From JBDSKH01 sp050245915 (GTDB taxonomy: Bacteria > Actinomycetota > Actinomycetes > Actinomycetales > Microbacteriaceae): a stretch of 40,833 nt of DNA. Position numbers and translations under genes: made by a program. This document shows positions 14,268-21,995 of the stretch, piece by piece (position 1 is the stretch's first letter; every line of letters begins with the position of its first letter). The stretch spans positions 1 through 40,833 of the forward strand of contig JBFWWZ010000024.1 of assembly GCA_050245915.1 (NCBI GenBank). The letters are read 5' to 3'. A model generated the notes under the pieces. It did no database searches, was not told the DNA's origin, and worked only from the letters and a program-made list of their open reading frames with translations.

Positions 14268-16158
14268 CGCCACCCCCGCCACCGCCACCGCCACCGGAGA
14301 AGCCGCCGCCGAACGATCCGCCCGAGAAGCTGCTGAAACCGCTGCCGCTCCAGCTGGAGCCGCTCGTCGACACCGGGGGGTTGATGCCCGAGTGCACGCC
14401 CGACAGGAGGGAGGTGAACTGATACGCCTGGAACGCGTTCACGCCCTGGTACCAGTCCAGTTGCTCGCCGGTCTGCTCCAGGTGCACCTGCAGCTCCCGC
14501 GCCCACGAGTCCTCGACGCCCCAGATGACCGCCCAGGGCAGCAGCTTCTCGTACAGCTTCACGATCTGCCTGCCGTCGCTGGTGTCGATCCGGTCGGCGC
14601 CGGTCGCGCTCTGCAGCACCCGGAACCGGTCCTTCTCCGCCAGGTCGAGATACATCTTCATGCCGAGCAGATAGTCCACCGTCTCCGCGCCGTGCGCGCT
14701 GAGCGTGGGGCGCTTGCGAGCCGCGAACGCCGCCGTCCCGATGCCGATGATGCCGAACGCGAAACTGAAAAGCCCCAGGAAGAAGCCGACCCAGCCGGCG
14801 AAGAACGCACCCACCACGCCGAGCGCCGTCGCGATCACCGCCGCCCAGACGAAACCGGCCGAGCCTTTCGAACGCACCGACGGCCCGATGAAGCCGCTCT
14901 CCGTGACGGCACCGGGCAACGCGGTGACGATGGGACGCAAGGCGTCCGCCAGCTCGGAATCACCGGAGCGCTGCAGGTCGCGGGCGGCGCCGATCTCGGA
15001 GTCCGGCCCGAACAGCGCGTCGACGACCGCCTGCTCCCACGATTCGAGACCCGAGGAGTCGACGAACTGGACAGCGTAGTCGGCCGTGTCGGCATCCTGC
15101 ACCGGGTAGCCGAGCAGGCGGATCTTCTTCTTCACCGCCAGGCTCACGAACTGCGCAGGCAACGCCGTGGATCGCCGTTCGATCAGTTCGGCGGCGACCA
15201 TCACGTCGAGGTCGGGCACCGAGTACTGCGGGATGATGATGTCGGTCGGCGTCGCGCGTTTGCGCCGCAGCACGGCGGCTCCGACGATGCCCACCACCGT
15301 CGAGACCCCGCCGCCGGCGAGCGCCAGCAGCACCGCCCACACCGGCGGCGGCGGGCCGAGGTCGACGGGCTCGTACGGCGAGCCGCCCGGAGCGGGCTCA
15401 CCCTCCACGAAGGTACCCGCCTCGAAGCCGATCGAGACGGTCAGGTTCTCGCGCGGGCCGAGGTTCGTCGTCGACGCCTCGATGATCGCGCCGGTGAAGG
15501 CAGCGCTCTCCACCTGCTCGATGCCGCCCGAGCACGGCGTGCTCGAGTTCTCCGCGCCCTGATAGCAGGCCATGGACCCCGTCAACGCGCCGGCGAGCTC
15601 GGTATCGAGATTCACCTGCGCGCTGACCTCGCCGAACGGCTGATCCCAGCCGGTGCCGTTGACGTCCCAGTAGAACTCGTCGGAGGCCGTGTCCTCGAAG
15701 GCGCGGATCGTATCCACCTGCGTGTAGTGGATCACGTAGGTCGTCGCCCCGTGCTTGAAGGTGTCGTCGTCGATCACGACGATGGTGAACCCGCCGTCGT
15801 GCTGCACCTCGTAGTAGACGTCGGCGCCGTTCTCGTCGGTCACGCCGAGCACGCGCGTGTCGAGGTACACGTCGCCGTAGTAGTCCGGGATCGAGCGGAT
15901 GATGCCGCGGTTCTGATCGAACGACGGGAACACGGCGACAGCGGTCTCCACCACGTCGAGCGCCGCGTGGCGGTCGGCCCCGCGGGTCAGCGTGTACACG
16001 GCATCGAACGACCGGAACTCGAAATCGCTGGTATCACCCGGCAGCGCGGCCCACCCCGCCCGAAGCGGCAGGGCGGTGGATGCCGCGGCCGGCACCGCGG
16101 GCAGCACCAGAAGAGCGGCGGCGGCGATCGCGGCCGCCAGACGTCGGGTTGCCCGCAT
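14257..16158 (-). CDS. DUF2207 family membrane protein with Gly-rich C-terminus
   Basis: 633 aa from leaderless ATG 16158. A signal peptide (~1-27) precedes a large extracellular domain (~30-270; DUF2207 features such as FEFRSFDAVYTLTRGADRH and FTIVVIDDDTFKHG). A membrane helix (~275-300), a cytoplasmic region, two more hydrophobic segments (~430-480) and a second cytoplasmic region follow. The tail is Ser/Gly-rich and ends in a pure Gly run plus Arg, a hallmark of this family. Function is unknown; an envelope role is likely. The downstream J-domain gene starts within its last codons. Confidence 0.9.
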   Translation of the reverse strand: MRATRRLAAAIAAAALLVLPAVPAAASTALPLRAGWAALPGDTSDFEFRSFDAVYTLTRGADRHAALDVVETAVAVFPSFDQNRGIIRSIPDYYGDVYLDTRVLGVTDENGADVYYEVQHDGGFTIVVIDDDTFKHGATTYVIHYTQVDTIRAFEDTASDEFYWDVNGTGWDQPFGEVSAQVNLDTELAGALTGSMACYQGAENSSTPCSGGIEQVESAAFTGAIIEASTTNLGPRENLTVSIGFEAGTFVEGEPAPGGSPYEPVDLGPPPPVWAVLLALAGGGVSTVVGIVGAAVLRRKRATPTDIIIPQYSVPDLDVMVAAELIERRSTALPAQFVSLAVKKKIRLLGYPVQDADTADYAVQFVDSSGLESWEQAVVDALFGPDSEIGAARDLQRSGDSELADALRPIVTALPGAVTESGFIGPSVRSKGSAGFVWAAVIATALGVVGAFFAGWVGFFLGLFSFAFGIIGIGTAAFAARKRPTLSAHGAETVDYLLGMKMYLDLAEKDRFRVLQSATGADRIDTSDGRQIVKLYEKLLPWAVIWGVEDSWARELQVHLEQTGEQLDWYQGVNAFQAYQFTSLLSGVHSGINPPVSTSGSSWSGSGFSSFSGGSFGGGFSGGGGGGGGGGGR

Positions 16159-16164
16159 GCTCCG

Positions 16165-16170
16165 ACCCTA
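16165..16170 (-). promoter_or_regulatory. -10 hexamer TAGGGT, leaderless start of the DUF2207 gene
   Basis: On the minus strand TAGGGT precedes ATG 16158 by 6 nt. The divergent -10 at 16195 lies 25 bp away. Confidence 0.55.
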
Positions 16171-16194
16171 ACCTCCGGTGACGGCGCGCGCGTC

Positions 16195-16200
16195 TAGGCT
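16195..16200 (+). promoter_or_regulatory. -10 hexamer TAGGCT, leaderless start
   Basis: TAGGCT precedes ATG 16208 by 7 nt and argues against the in-frame GTG at 16178, which lies before the box. Confidence 0.6.
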
Positions 16201-16207
16201 CGGAGGC

Positions 16208-16534
16208 ATGGACGTCACCGGGATCCCCCGACGCGCGAGCCTCGAGGTGCTGCGCGCCGAAGCGTCCGAAGAACTGAGCACCGTCGTGTTCGAGCGCCTG
16301 CACAACGGCGAAGACCCGTGGGCGTTCATGGAGCAGATCCCGAGCGTCGACGAACTCGTGGTGCTCACCCTGCGAGCCGAGCTGATCCAGGCGGACGGGG
16401 GCCGCATCCCGAGCCGGGTCGTGAACTACAGGATGCTGCGGCAGATCGCGCTCGCCTACCCCGGCCTCGCCGGCACCATCTGGTCGATGCTCGACGACCC
16501 GGCACGCCAGGCGCGCGAACGGCGGAGCGCATGA
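16208..16534 (+). CDS. Hypothetical protein, 108 aa, coupled to the class IV aminotransferase
   Basis: Starts at ATG 16208. The product is a soluble, mostly helical protein (LEVLRAEASEELSTVVFERLHNGEDPWAFMEQIPSVDELV...) with a basic end (ARQARERRSA). Its TGA overlaps the ATG of the next gene as ATGA, so the two are translationally coupled. No domain is recognised. The pairing suggests a partner or regulator of the PLP enzyme, but nothing in the sequence proves that. Confidence 0.75.
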   Translation: MDVTGIPRRASLEVLRAEASEELSTVVFERLHNGEDPWAFMEQIPSVDELVVLTLRAELIQADGGRIPSRVVNYRMLRQIALAYPGLAGTIWSMLDDPARQARERRSA

Positions 16535-17421
16535 ACACCGGAGCGGGTGACGGCGCCACCGTGCTGGCGATGATCGAGTTCGACGCGGATGGCACGGCGA
16601 TCGGGCACCGGATGGTGCGGTCGACCTCGCCGCAGCTCGAGGTGATGGACCTGGGCGCCACCCGCGGCGACGGCATCTTCGAGACCGCGAGCATCGGTGC
16701 CGGGCACCTGCAGGCGTTCGAGCCGCACCTGCGCCGGTTCGCGCACTCCGCGGCCCTGCTCGACCTGCCGGAACCGGATCTCGGCATCTGGCGCGACGCG
16801 ATCCGCGCGGTCGCCGCCGAACTCGGGCCCGTCGACGAGGGCTTCGTGAAATGGGTGCTCACCCGCGGCGTCGAAGGCCGCGACATCCCCACCGGCTGGG
16901 CGTTCTGTGCACCCTCCCCCGACCACACCCCGGCACGCACCGACGGCATCCGCGTCGTGCTGCTCGACCGCGGGGTGCGGCACGATGTCGCCCAGACCTC
17001 GCCCTGGCTGCTCGCCGGCGCCAAGACGCTGAGCTACGCGGTCAACCGGGCGGCGTTCCGGGAGGCGGCACGGCGAGGCGCGGACGATGCCCTGTTCGTC
17101 AGCAGCGACGGGTTCCTGCTCGAAGGCGCCGTGTCGAACCTGGTGCTGCGCACCGGGCGACGTCTCGTGACCCCGCGGACCGACCTCGGCATCCTGGAGG
17201 GCACGACGCAGCACGACATCTTCACGTGGGCGGAGGGCGAGGGCTACGAGGCCTCGTACGAGCTGCTGACACCCGATGACCTCGCCGCGGCGGATGCGGG
17301 CTGGCTGGTGTCGAGCGTGCGGCATGCGGCGCCGATCCGCTCGGTCGACGGCGTGGACCGTGCGATCGACCGCGAACTCTCCGACGCGATCAACGGGTAC
17401 CTGCGCTCCCGCACGGAGTGA
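16531..17421 (+). CDS. Aminotransferase class IV / aminodeoxychorismate lyase-like PLP enzyme
   Basis: 296 aa from ATG 16531. The fold-type IV PLP signature is clear: TRGDGIFET near the N-terminus, LLAGAK165TLSYAVN with the Schiff-base Lys, then DGFLLEGAVSNLVLRTG and GILEGTTQ. This matches 4-amino-4-deoxychorismate lyase (PabC) and branched-chain aminotransferase relatives; the GILEGTT and GAVSN segments fit either. A PabC role would supply p-aminobenzoate for folate, but no pabA/B is near, so the exact reaction is open. A terminator-like hairpin follows at 17459. Confidence 0.88.
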   Translation: MNTGAGDGATVLAMIEFDADGTAIGHRMVRSTSPQLEVMDLGATRGDGIFETASIGAGHLQAFEPHLRRFAHSAALLDLPEPDLGIWRDAIRAVAAELGPVDEGFVKWVLTRGVEGRDIPTGWAFCAPSPDHTPARTDGIRVVLLDRGVRHDVAQTSPWLLAGAKTLSYAVNRAAFREAARRGADDALFVSSDGFLLEGAVSNLVLRTGRRLVTPRTDLGILEGTTQHDIFTWAEGEGYEASYELLTPDDLAAADAGWLVSSVRHAAPIRSVDGVDRAIDRELSDAINGYLRSRTE

Positions 17422-17424
17422 ATC

Positions 17425-17493
17425 GCGGCCCGCAGGGCCGGAAGATGGGTAGAACCACGAATGGCCCCGGGTCTAGAAATCCCAGGGCCATTC
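17425..17493. repeat. Structured two-hairpin element, copy 1
   Basis: Hairpin 1 is CGGCCC-gca-GGGCCG. After 17 nt containing ATGGG comes hairpin 2, GAATGGCCC(c)GGG...CCC(a)GGGCCATTC with a 9-nt loop, followed by TTCTGT. The same order and spacing occurs at 18269-18368, where the fourth pair of hairpin 2 is G-C instead of T-A. Hairpin 2 could also end transcription of the gene stopping at 17421. Confidence 0.7.
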
Positions 17494-17709
17494 TGTGGCG
17501 AATCGGCGGCACCCACCCCGCGAGCTCTCGGGTTGGGGCAGTCCCGCGGCAGCGAGGACGGACCCCCGCGGCGCGGCACCCGCCACCGCGCTCTCGGCTT
17601 GCGCCTCGGGTGCGGAGGGGCCCTCAGACGACTGGCCGCCTCTGCCATTGCTGGCTCAAACTGCCATCCGCTTCGGGTTGCGCCTCATCGGTTGAGACAT
17701 GATTGCGCG

Positions 17710-17764
17710 CACCCGACAGGCACACAACCCGTCAACTCTCGCTAGATGGTTGAGAGTTCGGGTG
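17710..17764. terminator. Nested inverted repeat after the small membrane gene
   Basis: An inner stem AACTCTC/GAGAGTT (17734-17740 / 17752-17758) and an outer pairing CACCCGA/TCGGGTG (17710-17716 / 17758-17764) lie directly after the stop of the minus-strand gene at 17765. A 22-nt part (17737-17758) recurs with two mismatches at 18447-18468, also just after a minus-strand gene. The terminator role is inference. Confidence 0.5.
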
Positions 17765-17971
17765 TCAGCGGCTGGAGGACTTCTTCGACTGGCTGAACGC
17801 GAGAGCGAACACGATGCCGATGGCCGCGCCGCTGGCGATGCCGGCGCCCAGGTTGTCCATGGCGATGCCGAGAGAGATGCCGATCGCCATGCCGACCAGC
17901 AGGCCGACGATCCAGCTCGAGGTGTCACCCCAGGCGGATCGCTTCTCAGCGGGGCGGTCGTCGTTCGGCAT
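17765..17971 (-). CDS. Small Gly-rich membrane protein, 68 aa
   Basis: ATG 17971 is chosen because TAGCGT lies 7 nt upstream; the frame is open further upstream. The product has a hydrophilic N-terminus (MPNDDRPAEKRSAWGD) and two Gly/Ala/Ile-rich membrane segments with GxxxG-like spacing (VGLLVGMAIGISLGIAM and GAGIASGAAIGIVFALAF), ending in Ser/Lys. This resembles glycine-zipper membrane proteins. Function is unknown. It sits between two copies of the structured repeat (17425 and 18269). Confidence 0.7.
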   Translation of the reverse strand: MPNDDRPAEKRSAWGDTSSWIVGLLVGMAIGISLGIAMDNLGAGIASGAAIGIVFALAFSQSKKSSSR

Positions 17972-17978
17972 GCGGGTG

Positions 17979-17984
17979 ACGCTA
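17979..17984 (-). promoter_or_regulatory. -10 hexamer TAGCGT, leaderless start
   Basis: On the minus strand TAGCGT precedes ATG 17971 by 7 nt. Confidence 0.5.
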
Positions 17985-18073
17985 CGCCCCGAGATTGGGC
18001 GCCCGCTGCGAGCGGCGCGCATGAAGGCTGGCAACCCGGGCGCTAAATACTGGCGGCGGTGAACCCTCCCGCC

Positions 18074-18098
18074 GATCGGATACCCCCGTATGCCGATC
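18074..18098. other. Hairpin with CCCC loop
   Basis: GATCGGATAC pairs with GTAT(g)CCGATC around a CCCC loop, with one bulged G. It is isolated in the gap and could be a terminator or part of an untranslated RNA. Confidence 0.5.
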
Positions 18099-18268
18099 AG
18101 CGTCAGTGAGGATGTCACCGCCGCCGCTAGTCCCCCAACTAGTGCATTCAAGAGAGTAGCCAGGGCGATACCTATGTGTATGCCCCCATTGCGGGTGTCC
18201 ACGGATCCGCGGACAGACCGGGGTACAGAATTTGCCGCCCCCGCCAACAAATCGCCCGCGGGTGCTTC

Positions 18269-18368
18269 GCGGCCCGAAGGGCCGGCACATGGGCACATAC
18301 GAAGGGCCCCCGATTCCGCGTTCCACCTGGCCGAAGCCTGGCGGTTCGTCGAGTCCCGAGGGCCCTTC
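18269..18368. repeat. Structured two-hairpin element, copy 2
   Basis: Hairpin 1 is CGGCCC-gaa-GGGCCG. After 15 nt containing ATGGG comes hairpin 2 with arms GAAGGGCCC (18301-18309) and GGGCCCTTC (18360-18368) around a 50-nt loop, followed by TTCTGT. Copy 1 has a 9-nt loop. The paired change T-A to G-C in hairpin 2 keeps the stem. Confidence 0.7.
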
Positions 18369-18446
18369 TGTTACTTCGGGAGCCTTGCGGCCCCCTCAGT
18401 GATGACGAAGCTACTGGCAGGTGAACGGCGTCCGCAAGACGTGAAG

Positions 18447-18468
18447 TCTCGCTAGATAGTTGAGGGTT
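18447..18468. repeat. 22-nt motif, second copy
   Basis: It matches 17737-17758 at 20 of 22 positions (core TCTCGCTAGAT). It lies just after the 3' end of the minus-strand SNF2-type gene, as copy 1 lies after the small membrane gene. Confidence 0.65.
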
Positions 18469-18477
18469 GCGGGCCGG

Positions 18478-18508
18478 GGCCTCGATATGCGCTGCGCGCT
18501 ACTCGACC
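18478..18508. repeat. REP-like repeat, copy 5 (minus orientation)
   Basis: On the minus strand it reads GGTCGAGTAG...CATATCGAGGCC, a diverged copy of the 2806/5865 family. As at 2806, it supplies the Val-Glu-TAG end of the adjoining gene. Confidence 0.7.
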
Positions 18509-20622
18509 ACCGGCTGCAGCGCATCCTGCAGCAGCGTCGTCAGCGCCTGCAGCTGCACCGATCCGGCCTCGGCGTCGAGGGCGGCGTCGCCGTCGAGGGC
18601 GCGCGCCGCGAGGCCCGCCTTCGAGTCGATGAGCTCCGAGATGCGGCCGTCGATCGTGCCGGCGGCGATGATGCGCCACGCGGTGACAGGCAGCTCCTGA
18701 CCGATGCGGTGCACGCGGTCGATCGCCTGGGTCTGCTCGGCGTTCGTCCACGACAGCTCGGCGAGCACGACGTTCGAGGCCACCTGCAGGTTGATGCCGA
18801 CACCGGCCGTCATCAGCGAGCACACGGCCACCGAGACCTCGGGGTCGTTGGTGAACGCGTCGATCGCGGCGGTGCGCGCCTTCGCGGTCTGCTCCCCGCG
18901 GATCGACACCGTCTTGACCCCGGCGGCGGCGAAGTGCTTCTCCGCCGCGTCCATCACGTCGATGTGCTTGGCGAAGAACACCACCTTGCCCACGTTGCGC
19001 GCGAGGTTGACCGTGTAATCCGCCGCAGGCGTCGCCTTCGCCTGCCCGATCCGCCGGACCATCGCGAACACGTTGTCGCCGGTCTCCGACCCCTTCGACT
19101 CCTCCAGCTCGGCGGCCGCGACCAGACGGATGAGGTCGTCCCGCTCGCTGTCGGGCCGCGCGGCGGCGAGGCGGTGGTACCGCTCGACGAGCCGGGCGAC
19201 GAGGGCGGCCTCCGCCTCGCGGATCGAACGACCCGCCTCGCCGTCGAGCTCGACCGGGATGTCGGCGATGCGACGCGCCGGGATGTCGGCCGCGACATCC
19301 TGCTTCTTGCGACGCACGATGCCCATGTCGATGACCGCGGACCGAGCCGCCGCGAAGAAGCCGGGTTCGCCCGGGTCGAGCTCGGTGTCCTCCAGCTTGC
19401 GCATGAGCGCCGCCAGCGGCTTCTTGTCGTCGATCCAGCCGAGGTACTGCCAGATCATCCGGAAGTCCTCGATCTGGTTGATCAGCGGGGTACCGGTGAG
19501 CGCGATGAAGAGCGCGTTCGGCTGGGTGGCCCGGATGCTGCGGCTGAGTGCCAGCACGTTCTTGCTGCGCTGCGACTCTTTGTTCTTGATGAAGTGCGCC
19601 TCGTCGACGACCATGCCCTTGAATCCGCGGCGCGACAGCCAGGCCACGTGCCGGTCGAGCACCTCGTAGTTGACGATCACCACATCGGCGAACGCGTCGA
19701 TGTCGTCGCCGTCGCCGTGCACCACGGTGGCGGTGCGCTGCGGGGTCCACTTCTCCACCTCGCGGGCCCAGTTGACCTTGACGACGTTCGGCACCACGAC
19801 GAGCAGCGGGTACGACCCGGTGACGGATGCGGCGAGCAGCGCCTGAGCGGTCTTGCCGAGTCCGGGCTCATCAGCGAGCAGGAAGGTGCGGTGCCCCGCG
19901 CGGGCGCCCTCGATGAAGCGCGCCTGGTGGATCATCAGCTCGCGCCCGCCGGCGGCCTCGAGGGAGCGCGGGGCGGGCAGGTTCATGGTGGCGGCGCCGC
20001 CTCCCGCACCCGTCTCGAACGAGCGGAACAGCGGCTCGATGAGCTCCCAGTTGTTGAGCCGGCCTGCGGTGGCCGGCTTCGCCTGCACGGCGGAGAAATC
20101 GGGCGCCAGGAACGGGTTCGACATCTGGTACTGCTTCACCGACTGCGGGACGACCTGCTTCTCTTCGTCGGCCGGCTTCACCGGAGCCTCGGTGACGACG
20201 ATCAGGTCGTCGGGGCTGAGCTCGTTGCCGGCCTCCATCAGCATGGTGCGACGGATCTCCTGCGCGGCGGGGCTGAGCGGCGCGGTGTCGGTGAGCAGCT
20301 GGATCAGCGAGGTGTCGCGCGAGGCGGTCTTCGCCATGATCGTCGCGATGCCGTCGAGGCGGGTCAGCTCTTTGGTGCGCTCCGCGTCGGTGAGACCGGT
20401 GTCCGCTTTGATACGGGCGCGCTCCTCGCGCACGAGCACCGCGACGACGCGGAACCTCGTGCGGTTGCTCGGGCTGACCTTGCCGCGCTCGGCGGAGTTC
20501 TCGATGGTGCGCACGGTGCGCGCCAGAACGGGGATGATGCCGGTCTCGTCCTGGTGCTGACGCCGGCGGGTCTGCGTCGCGGGTCGCTTGGTGGACCGCT
20601 GACGCTGGCCGGATGTGGCCAT
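18499..20622 (-). CDS. SNF2-type DEAH-box ATPase/helicase
   Basis: 707 aa. ATG 20622 has GAGGAG 5 nt upstream; the longer frame to 20736 has no start signal. The N-terminus is basic (GQRQRSTKRPATQTRRRQ), followed by ~200 residues of unknown fold. The SNF2 core starts near residue 235: HQARFIEGA, Walker A DEPGLGKT, PNVVKVNWAREVEKW, DEAH in VVDEAHFIKN, and LTGTPLIN. The helicase C lobe has GVGINLQVASNVV and QAIDRVHRIGQ. It should be an ATP-driven dsDNA or protein-DNA remodeller; target unknown. No adjacent nuclease or methylase is present, so a defence role is not implied by context. Confidence 0.92.
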   Translation of the reverse strand: MATSGQRQRSTKRPATQTRRRQHQDETGIIPVLARTVRTIENSAERGKVSPSNRTRFRVVAVLVREERARIKADTGLTDAERTKELTRLDGIATIMAKTASRDTSLIQLLTDTAPLSPAAQEIRRTMLMEAGNELSPDDLIVVTEAPVKPADEEKQVVPQSVKQYQMSNPFLAPDFSAVQAKPATAGRLNNWELIEPLFRSFETGAGGGAATMNLPAPRSLEAAGGRELMIHQARFIEGARAGHRTFLLADEPGLGKTAQALLAASVTGSYPLLVVVPNVVKVNWAREVEKWTPQRTATVVHGDGDDIDAFADVVIVNYEVLDRHVAWLSRRGFKGMVVDEAHFIKNKESQRSKNVLALSRSIRATQPNALFIALTGTPLINQIEDFRMIWQYLGWIDDKKPLAALMRKLEDTELDPGEPGFFAAARSAVIDMGIVRRKKQDVAADIPARRIADIPVELDGEAGRSIREAEAALVARLVERYHRLAAARPDSERDDLIRLVAAAELEESKGSETGDNVFAMVRRIGQAKATPAADYTVNLARNVGKVVFFAKHIDVMDAAEKHFAAAGVKTVSIRGEQTAKARTAAIDAFTNDPEVSVAVCSLMTAGVGINLQVASNVVLAELSWTNAEQTQAIDRVHRIGQELPVTAWRIIAAGTIDGRISELIDSKAGLAARALDGDAALDAEAGSVQLQALTTLLQDALQPVVE

Positions 20623-20737
20623 GTGGCTCCTCAGGCGTCGATGCCGACGCCGCTGTGCTGGATAGAGAGTCGCGGTTCGGGGAGTTCCCGAGACCGGCTT
20701 GGCCGGTGGGACGAATCGCTGAGGTGATCCTAGCACT

Positions 20738-20743
20738 TAGGCT
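20738..20743 (+). promoter_or_regulatory. -10 hexamer TAGGCT, leaderless start
   Basis: TAGGCT precedes GTG 20751 by 7 nt. Confidence 0.6.
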
Positions 20744-20750
20744 CGGATAC

Positions 20751-21995
20751 GTGCTCAGAACCGTCGGCCGCGCCATCGTGCAGACCTGGCCGACGGTGCT
20801 CGCGTGGTTCCTCGCGGGCTGGCTCGCACATGAGGCGCTGATCCGGCTCGCGGGCTGGGCGGGGGTGTACAACTCGCTGTGGGGTCTCATGATCCTGCCG
20901 CTGGCGGTGCTCGCCCGCCTGGCGAGCTATGTCGGCATGTTCCTGGCGGTGCGACCCGCGATGCAGCACTACCAGCGCCTCGATCGCCTCGCCCGCGTCC
21001 CGCCGGCCGACGGATCCACCGCCCCCGTCAGCAGGTCGTTCGCATCGACCTGGGCGTCGACCGTCGTCACGGGTCTGATCGCGTTCCTCGTCATCTACTT
21101 CGCCTGGGGGATGGTCAGGGACGACGTGATCGCCTACGGGCGCGCGTCCTGGGATCAGTACGATCCGGACGCGACCAACAATCCCCTGAAGGTCGGTCTC
21201 GGGGTGATGTCCGTCACCTTCGTCGTGGTGACGTTCGCGCTGCGGTTCGTGCTGACCCGGTTCCGCTCGAAGCTCCCAGCCTGGACGGGAGCGTTCACCA
21301 CCTATCTCGAAGCCGCCTGGTTGCTCACCCTCGCCCTGGCCGTCGACGACCTGATCGCCGGCGTCCCGGAGTGGTTCCAGACCCGTCGAATGTTCGCGTG
21401 GATCGTCGACGGCGTCGCCGAGCTGCGCGAGTCGTTCGCCTGGTTCGCATTCCTGGGCGACGCCGCGGCATGGCTGGCCTCGGCTGCCGGCACCGTCATC
21501 GTGCTGCCTCTGGCCTGGCTCGCGCTGGCTGCGATCGTCTACGCCGGTGTTCTTCCCCGCCGCGTGCGCCGCAGCACCCGAGCGGCACGCCTGCAGGTGG
21601 CGGCGGAGAGGCGGTGGCGCAGGATGCCGCGCCCGGTCCGCGTGCTGGGTACTGCGCTCAGCAGCGGCGTGCGCGAGCGCTGGGAGCCGATCGCGACCGC
21701 GCTCTCGCTCGTCTGGCGGAACGGGCCGGTCCGCCTCGGGATCTACATCTTCGCCTTCGCCGTGCTCACGGTCGCCGGTCAGTGGCTGACGGGCCTGGTG
21801 TACCAGCTGGCCGGGCCGCACGACACCGGATGGTGGATCGGGATGAGCGACCCGATCACCCTGCTGATCGCGGTGATCGTGACGCCCCTTCAGTTCATCC
21901 TCGTGGCCGCCGCCTTCGACGAGAGCCTGGGCAGCCTGGATGAGCAGGTGGTCAGTACAGACGAAGAGCTCGCGGAAGTTCTTCCGGAGATGTGA
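20751..21995 (+). CDS. Polytopic membrane protein of unknown function
   Basis: 414 aa from leaderless GTG 20751, divergent from the SNF2-type gene. About eight hydrophobic segments are visible (for example TWPTVLAWFLAGWLAHEAL, LMILPLAVLARLASYVGMFLAV, TVIVLPLAWLALAAIVYAGVL, GIYIFAFAVLTVAGQWL), separated by basic loops, with an acidic C-terminus (STDEELAEVLPEM). No transporter motif is recognised. Its 3' end overlaps the convergent gene at 21952 by 44 bp. Confidence 0.8.
   Translation: MLRTVGRAIVQTWPTVLAWFLAGWLAHEALIRLAGWAGVYNSLWGLMILPLAVLARLASYVGMFLAVRPAMQHYQRLDRLARVPPADGSTAPVSRSFASTWASTVVTGLIAFLVIYFAWGMVRDDVIAYGRASWDQYDPDATNNPLKVGLGVMSVTFVVVTFALRFVLTRFRSKLPAWTGAFTTYLEAAWLLTLALAVDDLIAGVPEWFQTRRMFAWIVDGVAELRESFAWFAFLGDAAAWLASAAGTVIVLPLAWLALAAIVYAGVLPRRVRRSTRAARLQVAAERRWRRMPRPVRVLGTALSSGVRERWEPIATALSLVWRNGPVRLGIYIFAFAVLTVAGQWLTGLVYQLAGPHDTGWWIGMSDPITLLIAVIVTPLQFILVAAAFDESLGSLDEQVVSTDEELAEVLPEM

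Larger units (their letters stand above)
17422..17764. other. 343-bp non-coding region holding a structured repeat and a terminator-like inverted repeat
   Basis: No convincing gene. It contains a small hairpin (17425-17441) and a long hairpin (17459-17493), the first copy of an element repeated at 18269. Then come ~215 bp of GC-rich sequence with no feature I can name, and a nested inverted repeat (17710-17764) just before the 3' end of the minus-strand gene at 17765. Confidence 0.7.
17985..18498. other. 514-bp non-coding region with hairpins and a second structured repeat
   Basis: It holds a 10-bp hairpin with a CCCC loop and one bulge (18074-18098), then a lower-GC stretch (18120-18260) that in one minus frame gives a hydrophobic peptide but offers no ATG or GTG start. 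The second structured element (18269-18368), the second copy of the 22-nt motif (18447-18468) and a REP-like unit (18478-18508) follow. No gene is convincing. Confidence 0.65.

Noticed and set aside
14032..16197. 721-codon plus-strand frame opposite the DUF2207 gene
   Set aside because: Low-complexity Arg/Val/Gly translation with no domain, and antisense to a clearly coding gene.
18060..18230. Hydrophobic peptide (LATLLNALVGGLAAAV...) on the minus strand, possible small toxin
   Set aside because: No ATG or GTG start and no ribosome site; the frame merges with the real gene at 17971, and its unusual codons fit non-coding sequence.
18301..18368. tRNA-like stretch (GGTTCG...GAGTCC) in the loop of the second structured element
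   Set aside because: No anticodon arm or acceptor stem can be drawn, and the T-loop spacing is wrong.
17737..18468. Integron attC site
   Set aside because: The arms do not contain the GTTRRRY / RYYYAAC core pair in the right places and no integrase is present.
18499..20622. SNF2 gene as part of a DISARM-, BREX- or Dnd-type defence system
   Set aside because: No methylase, phospholipase, nuclease or sulfur-modification genes flank it; context does not support defence.
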